From positions 1 to 19,223 of the forward strand of contig CALEJO010000129.1 of the NCBI GenBank assembly GCA_937898155.1: a DNA stretch of 19,223 nucleotides, read 5' to 3'. The position numbers and the translations under genes are program-made. The DNA comes from an uncultured Clostridia bacterium. GTDB lineage: Bacteria; Bacillota; Clostridia; Oscillospirales; CAG-272. The notes under the pieces are model-generated. The model saw nothing but the letters and a program-made list of their open reading frames with translations, had not been told where the DNA came from and did no database searches. This document shows positions 15,953 to 19,223 of the stretch, piece by piece. The number at the start of each line of letters is the position of its first letter. Positions within the stretch are counted from its first letter, which is position 1.

Positions 15953-17203
15953 TTATCTTGCCGACAATACGTTCTTTTCGTAGGTTTTCACGTCGTCGAG
16001 CCACTCGGCGCCCGCGGGAACGTTGTTTCTCTCGCAGTATTCTTCCCAGACCGCGGCAAACGGCAGCGTTTTCTGCTCTTCGAGCAGGGCGAGACGCGTG
16101 GTATAGTCGAAGGTATGTTCACATTCCGCGAGCTTCGCGGTCGGTTCGAGCGCCGCCATGAGAAGCGCCTTTTGCATATTGCGCATACCGATCACCCAAG
16201 CCGCGATGCGGTTGATCGACGCGTCAAAGTAGTCAAGTCCGATGTGGACGCGCTTCTCGGCGCCGTTGCGGAGGATCTCCTGCGCGATCGCGCGGAGCTC
16301 GTCGTCGAGGATGACGACGTGGTCGGAGTCCCAGCGCACAGGGCGCGACACGTGAAGCAGAATGTCCTTGCCGTAAAGCAGGACGGAGGAGATTTTATCG
16401 GAGATGACCTCGGTCGGATGATAGTGTCCCGCGTCGAGCGTGAGCAGCATATCGGGGCGCGTCATCGCGTAGCCCATATAAAATTCGTGCGAGCCGACGG
16501 TGCAGCTCTCCGCGCCGATGCCGAACACCTTGCTTTCGACGGCGTTGAGGTTGTGTTTCGTGTCCACCTTGCCCGCGAAAATGCGGTCGAGCGAATCGAG
16601 CAGGCGCGCGCGTGCGCCGTAGCGGTCCACCGTGATATCCTTGAAGCCGTCCGGCACCCAATAGTTCGTGACGGCGGTATTGTTCAGCTCCTTGCCGAAA
16701 TATTCCGCGATCTTGCGCGACGCGATGCAATGCTCCACCCAGAAGTCACGCACTTCTTTGCTCGGATGGCTGAGCGTCAGCCCGTCGTCGCTCATCGGAT
16801 GCGAGAAGCAGGTGGGGTTGAAATCGAGCCCGCAGTCGTTCTGCTTCGCCCAGTCCACCCAGCTTGCGAAATGCTTCGGCTCGATCTCGTTGCGCGCGAC
16901 CGTTTCGCCGAGATTGTCGAGATAGATCGCGTGGATGTTCAATCTCTTTTTGCCCGGGATCATCGACATCGCCTTTTCGATGTCGGCGCGAAGCTCCGTG
17001 ATGTTGCGCGCACGGCCCGGATAGTTGCCGGTCGTCTGAATGCCGCCCGTCAGATCGCCGTCGGGATTTTCAAATCCGCGCACGTCGTCGCCCTGCCAGC
17101 AGTGCATCGACACGGGAATATTCTGCACGCGGGCGATCGCCGCCTCGACGTCCACGCCCATTTTTGCGTATGCTTCTTTTGCAAATTCAAATCCTTTTGC
17201 CAT
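15953..17203 (-). CDS. rhaA: L-rhamnose isomerase
   Basis: RhaA converts L-rhamnose to L-rhamnulose in the cytosol, the first step of catabolism. The 416-residue length and HCWQGDDVRGFE (about 34-45) are diagnostic. Metal-site residues line up with those I recall for the Escherichia coli enzyme: Glu223, Asp257 and His260 (TLDAGHYHPTE), His284, Asp292 and Asp294 (RWDSDH), and Asp324 (GLDYFD). All are present, so the enzyme should be active. The start ATG is preceded by AAAGGGAA. It lies 39 bases after rhaB in the same direction, the common rhaB-rhaA order. Confidence 0.97.
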   Translation of the reverse strand: MAKGFEFAKEAYAKMGVDVEAAIARVQNIPVSMHCWQGDDVRGFENPDGDLTGGIQTTGNYPGRARNITELRADIEKAMSMIPGKKRLNIHAIYLDNLGETVARNEIEPKHFASWVDWAKQNDCGLDFNPTCFSHPMSDDGLTLSHPSKEVRDFWVEHCIASRKIAEYFGKELNNTAVTNYWVPDGFKDITVDRYGARARLLDSLDRIFAGKVDTKHNLNAVESKVFGIGAESCTVGSHEFYMGYAMTRPDMLLTLDAGHYHPTEVISDKISSVLLYGKDILLHVSRPVRWDSDHVVILDDELRAIAQEILRNGAEKRVHIGLDYFDASINRIAAWVIGMRNMQKALLMAALEPTAKLAECEHTFDYTTRLALLEEQKTLPFAAVWEEYCERNNVPAGAEWLDDVKTYEKNVLSAR

Positions 17204-17242
17204 AGTGATGTTCCCTTTCGTATTATCGTAATAGCGCTTTGC

Positions 17243-18724
17243 TTATTTTTCGATCAATTTGAGGAAGCTGCCGTAAGCATCGTCCCACGCCGCGAGCTGA
17301 TCTTTTTGCGGCTCGTAGGTCTTGACCTCGAAGGAATCGGCGATGATCTCGCGCGCCTGCCACATATCGCGCACTTCGCCGAGCGCGATCGCCTGTGCCG
17401 CGATATTGCCGAGCGCCGTCGCTTCAACGGGACCCGCAAACACGGGACGTCCGCACGCGTTTGCCGCGAACTGCGAAAGCTGTTCCTCTTTTGTGCCGCC
17501 GCCGACGATGTTGATCGCGGGAATGCGCTCGCCGCACAGCTTGTCGATGCCCTCGACCGTGTAGCGATAGCGCATGGCGAGACTTTCCAGGATGCAACGG
17601 ACGATCTCGCCCTTGGTCTGCGGGACGTATTGTCCGGTCTCGCGGCAATAATCCGCGATGCGCTTCGGAACATTGCCCGGCGTCGCAAAGCGCGGATCGT
17701 CGGTGTCGATGAAGCAACGGAGCGGTGTTGCCGCCGCCGCTTCGTCGGCGAGCGTCTGGAACGAAACGTCCTCGCCCTCGCGCTTCCATTGACGGCGCGC
17801 CTCCTGCTCGACCCAAAGTCCCGTGATATTTTTCGAGAAGCGGATCTTATCGCCGTAGCCGCCCTCGTTCGTGAAGTTCAGCGCTCTCGTTTCGTCGGAA
17901 ATGACGGGCGCGGACGTTTCCGTGCCCATGATCGACCATGTGCCGGAGGAAATCCAGATGAATTTCTCGCTCTTGGCGGGAACGGCGAGCACCGCGCTCC
18001 CCGTGTCGTGCGCCGCAACGGAAATGATGCGCGGGCAGATGCCGATCTCCTCCGCGAGTGCCGGCGTCAGATCGCCACACACCGTGCCGGGCTTGACGAT
18101 CTTGCCGAACAGGCGCTTCGGCAAGCCGAATTTCTCGATCAGCTCCGCCGACCAGTCGCGCGCGGCGGCGTCGAGAAGCTGGCTCGTGGACGCGATGGTA
18201 TATTCGGTCTGTTTTTTGCCCGTCAGGAAATAGTTAAGCAGATCCGGCACAAACAGCATATCCGACGCAATGTCGAGCAACTCGAGCGAATCCCGCTTCA
18301 CTGCGAGAAGCTGATAGAGCGAGTTGATCTCCATCACCTGAATGCCCGTGATGTCGTAAACGCGCTTCGCGGGCACCGTTTTCGCGGAGAACTCCGCCAT
18401 GCCCGCCGTGCGCTGATCGCGGTAATGCACGGGACTGCCGAGCAGGTGCCCGTTTTTATCGAGGAAGCCGAAGTCCACACCCCACGTGTCGATGCCGACG
18501 GACGCGATGTCGCGGTCGGCGCTGTTGGCACATTTGAGCAGAGACGTTTTGATCTCGTGATAGATGCGCAGAATGTCCCACGTGAACTGCCCCGCAACCG
18601 TCACCGGCTCGTTCGGGAAGCGGTGGTTCTCTTCGAGCGCGAATTTTTCGCCGTCAAAGGTGCCGACGATACCGCGCCCGCTTGACGCGCCGAGGTCGAT
18701 GGCAAGCATTTTGATGTTTTTCAT
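17243..18724 (-). CDS. rhaB: Rhamnulokinase
   Basis: RhaB phosphorylates L-rhamnulose at O1 with ATP. The 493-residue product is a sugar kinase of the FGGY family. The phosphate-binding strand AIDLGASSGRG is at 8-18, the sugar-contact motif GIDTWGVDFGFLD at 77-89, the catalytic base Asp240 in AAHDTGS, and the nucleotide-binding motif NIVGGGTKEEQLSQF in the second half. The DLGASSGR and TWGVDFG forms are typical of rhamnulokinase rather than xylulokinase or fuculokinase. GGAGG precedes the ATG. The gene starts only 31 bases after mutS2, too little room for a full regulated promoter and operator, so expression may rely on a promoter inside mutS2 or on readthrough. Confidence 0.96.
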   Translation of the reverse strand: MKNIKMLAIDLGASSGRGIVGTFDGEKFALEENHRFPNEPVTVAGQFTWDILRIYHEIKTSLLKCANSADRDIASVGIDTWGVDFGFLDKNGHLLGSPVHYRDQRTAGMAEFSAKTVPAKRVYDITGIQVMEINSLYQLLAVKRDSLELLDIASDMLFVPDLLNYFLTGKKQTEYTIASTSQLLDAAARDWSAELIEKFGLPKRLFGKIVKPGTVCGDLTPALAEEIGICPRIISVAAHDTGSAVLAVPAKSEKFIWISSGTWSIMGTETSAPVISDETRALNFTNEGGYGDKIRFSKNITGLWVEQEARRQWKREGEDVSFQTLADEAAAATPLRCFIDTDDPRFATPGNVPKRIADYCRETGQYVPQTKGEIVRCILESLAMRYRYTVEGIDKLCGERIPAINIVGGGTKEEQLSQFAANACGRPVFAGPVEATALGNIAAQAIALGEVRDMWQAREIIADSFEVKTYEPQKDQLAAWDDAYGSFLKLIEK

Positions 18725-18755
18725 GCGTATAGTCCTCCGTTATGTAATTTGTCGA

Positions 18756-19223
18756 TTATTTGAGTTCCGCGATGGCGACACCCGTGTCGCCCTCTCCGAC
18801 GTTGCCGCATCGCACAGAGGCGACGCGCGTGTCGGATTTCAAGTAGCCCGTGACGGCTTTGCGAAGCGCGCCCGTGCCCTTGCCGTGGATGATACGGATC
18901 GTTTTCACGCCCGCACGCATCGCGTCGTCGATATATTTGTCCACGCGGAAGAGCGCGTCGTCGGCATATTCGCCGCGCAGATCGAGTTCTGCCGCAAATT
19001 CCGAGATCGCGCGGTCGCCCGCGCTTTTGACCGACATCTTTTTGCCCGTTTTATCGGTGAACGTCACCTTCACGCCGTCAATCAGCATGAGATTTTTGAC
19101 GTTGGTTTTCGTTTTCAGAATGCCCGCCTGCACCTGCACATTTCCGTCGCGGTCGGGATCGGCAAGCAGAACGCCCCTTTGCCCGATGTTCACGAGGATC
19201 ACCTCGTCGCCGCGTTTCAGCGG
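18756..19223 (-). CDS. mutS2: Endonuclease MutS2, C-terminal part with Smr domain (5' truncated by window)
   Basis: The frame stays open to the window edge; the GTG at 19200-19202 is in frame, but the preceding residues PLKRGDE belong to the same conserved domain, so the start lies upstream. The part seen has a KOW-like segment (GDEVILVNIGQRGVLL), a linker and an Smr nuclease domain: LDLRGEYADDALFRVDKYID and HGKGTGALRKAV. MutS2 binds branched DNA or stalled ribosomes, depending on the species studied; the Smr domain cleaves nucleic acid. The stop is 31 bases before rhaB in the same direction. Only the last 155 residues or so of a protein of about 780 are visible. Confidence 0.92.
   Translation of the reverse strand, partial: PLKRGDEVILVNIGQRGVLLADPDRDGNVQVQAGILKTKTNVKNLMLIDGVKVTFTDKTGKKMSVKSAGDRAISEFAAELDLRGEYADDALFRVDKYIDDAMRAGVKTIRIIHGKGTGALRKAVTGYLKSDTRVASVRCGNVGEGDTGVAIAELK

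Noticed and set aside
16115..18685. A very long open frame (over 850 codons) on the plus strand, antisense to rhaA and rhaB; similar ones at 1331-3754, 3522-5042 and 4699-6801.
   Set aside because: These are mirror frames of GC-rich genes, rich in Arg and His, crossing gene boundaries and without recognisable domains or ribosome sites. The opposite strand encodes clear enzymes throughout.

Overview
The window looks like chromosomal DNA of a GC-rich (high-50s percent by eye) Firmicute, most likely an uncultured gut-type clostridium. The basis is the gene set: a NAD-dependent DNA ligase, an Obg GTPase with the C-terminal OCT domain, MutS2, a DUF3006 protein, an adhE-independent L-rhamnose pathway with a fused RhaEW enzyme, and strong Shine-Dalgarno sites before almost every gene. 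Species cannot be named from sequence alone.

Layout. (1) 1-963, plus strand: the 3' part of a glycoside hydrolase family 2 gene. (2) 964-1396: a tail-to-tail intergenic region with two hairpin terminators and a structured repeat. (3) 1397-8374, minus strand, read from high to low coordinates: DUF3006 protein, zinc-type alcohol dehydrogenase, RhaEW (rhamnulose-1-phosphate aldolase fused to lactaldehyde dehydrogenase), PHP-domain protein, aspartase, HAD phosphatase. The spacing is tight and there is a good promoter in front of the DUF3006 gene, so this may be one six-gene operon. (4) 8565-11879, plus strand: ligA and obg, with their own promoter and terminator. (5) 11880-12284: a second tail-to-tail intergenic region holding another copy of the same repeat plus a truncated tandem copy. 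(6) 12285-19223, minus strand: mutS2 (partial), rhaB, rhaA, a CapA-family lipoprotein-like gene, a tandem-domain class II aldolase, and a divergent ribose-phosphate pyrophosphokinase, ending at a strong terminator.

How it works together. RhaA isomerises L-rhamnose to L-rhamnulose, RhaB phosphorylates it, and either RhaEW or the separate class II aldolase splits L-rhamnulose-1-phosphate to dihydroxyacetone phosphate and L-lactaldehyde. The RhaW half of RhaEW would oxidise L-lactaldehyde to lactate. The pathway is split over two minus-strand clusters separated by ligA-obg. No rhamnose transporter, mutarotase or regulator is visible here, so these must lie elsewhere. Several passengers (PHP protein, aspartase, HAD phosphatase, CapA, divergent Prs) have no obvious place in the textbook pathway.

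The most unusual signals are: a dispersed, structured, non-coding repeat found only in the two convergent intergenic regions, whose first hairpin keeps its stem by paired base changes; a class II aldolase whose second domain has lost most of its active site; and a consensus-like promoter buried inside the capA coding sequence. I saw no phage, transposase, CRISPR array, tRNA or rRNA.
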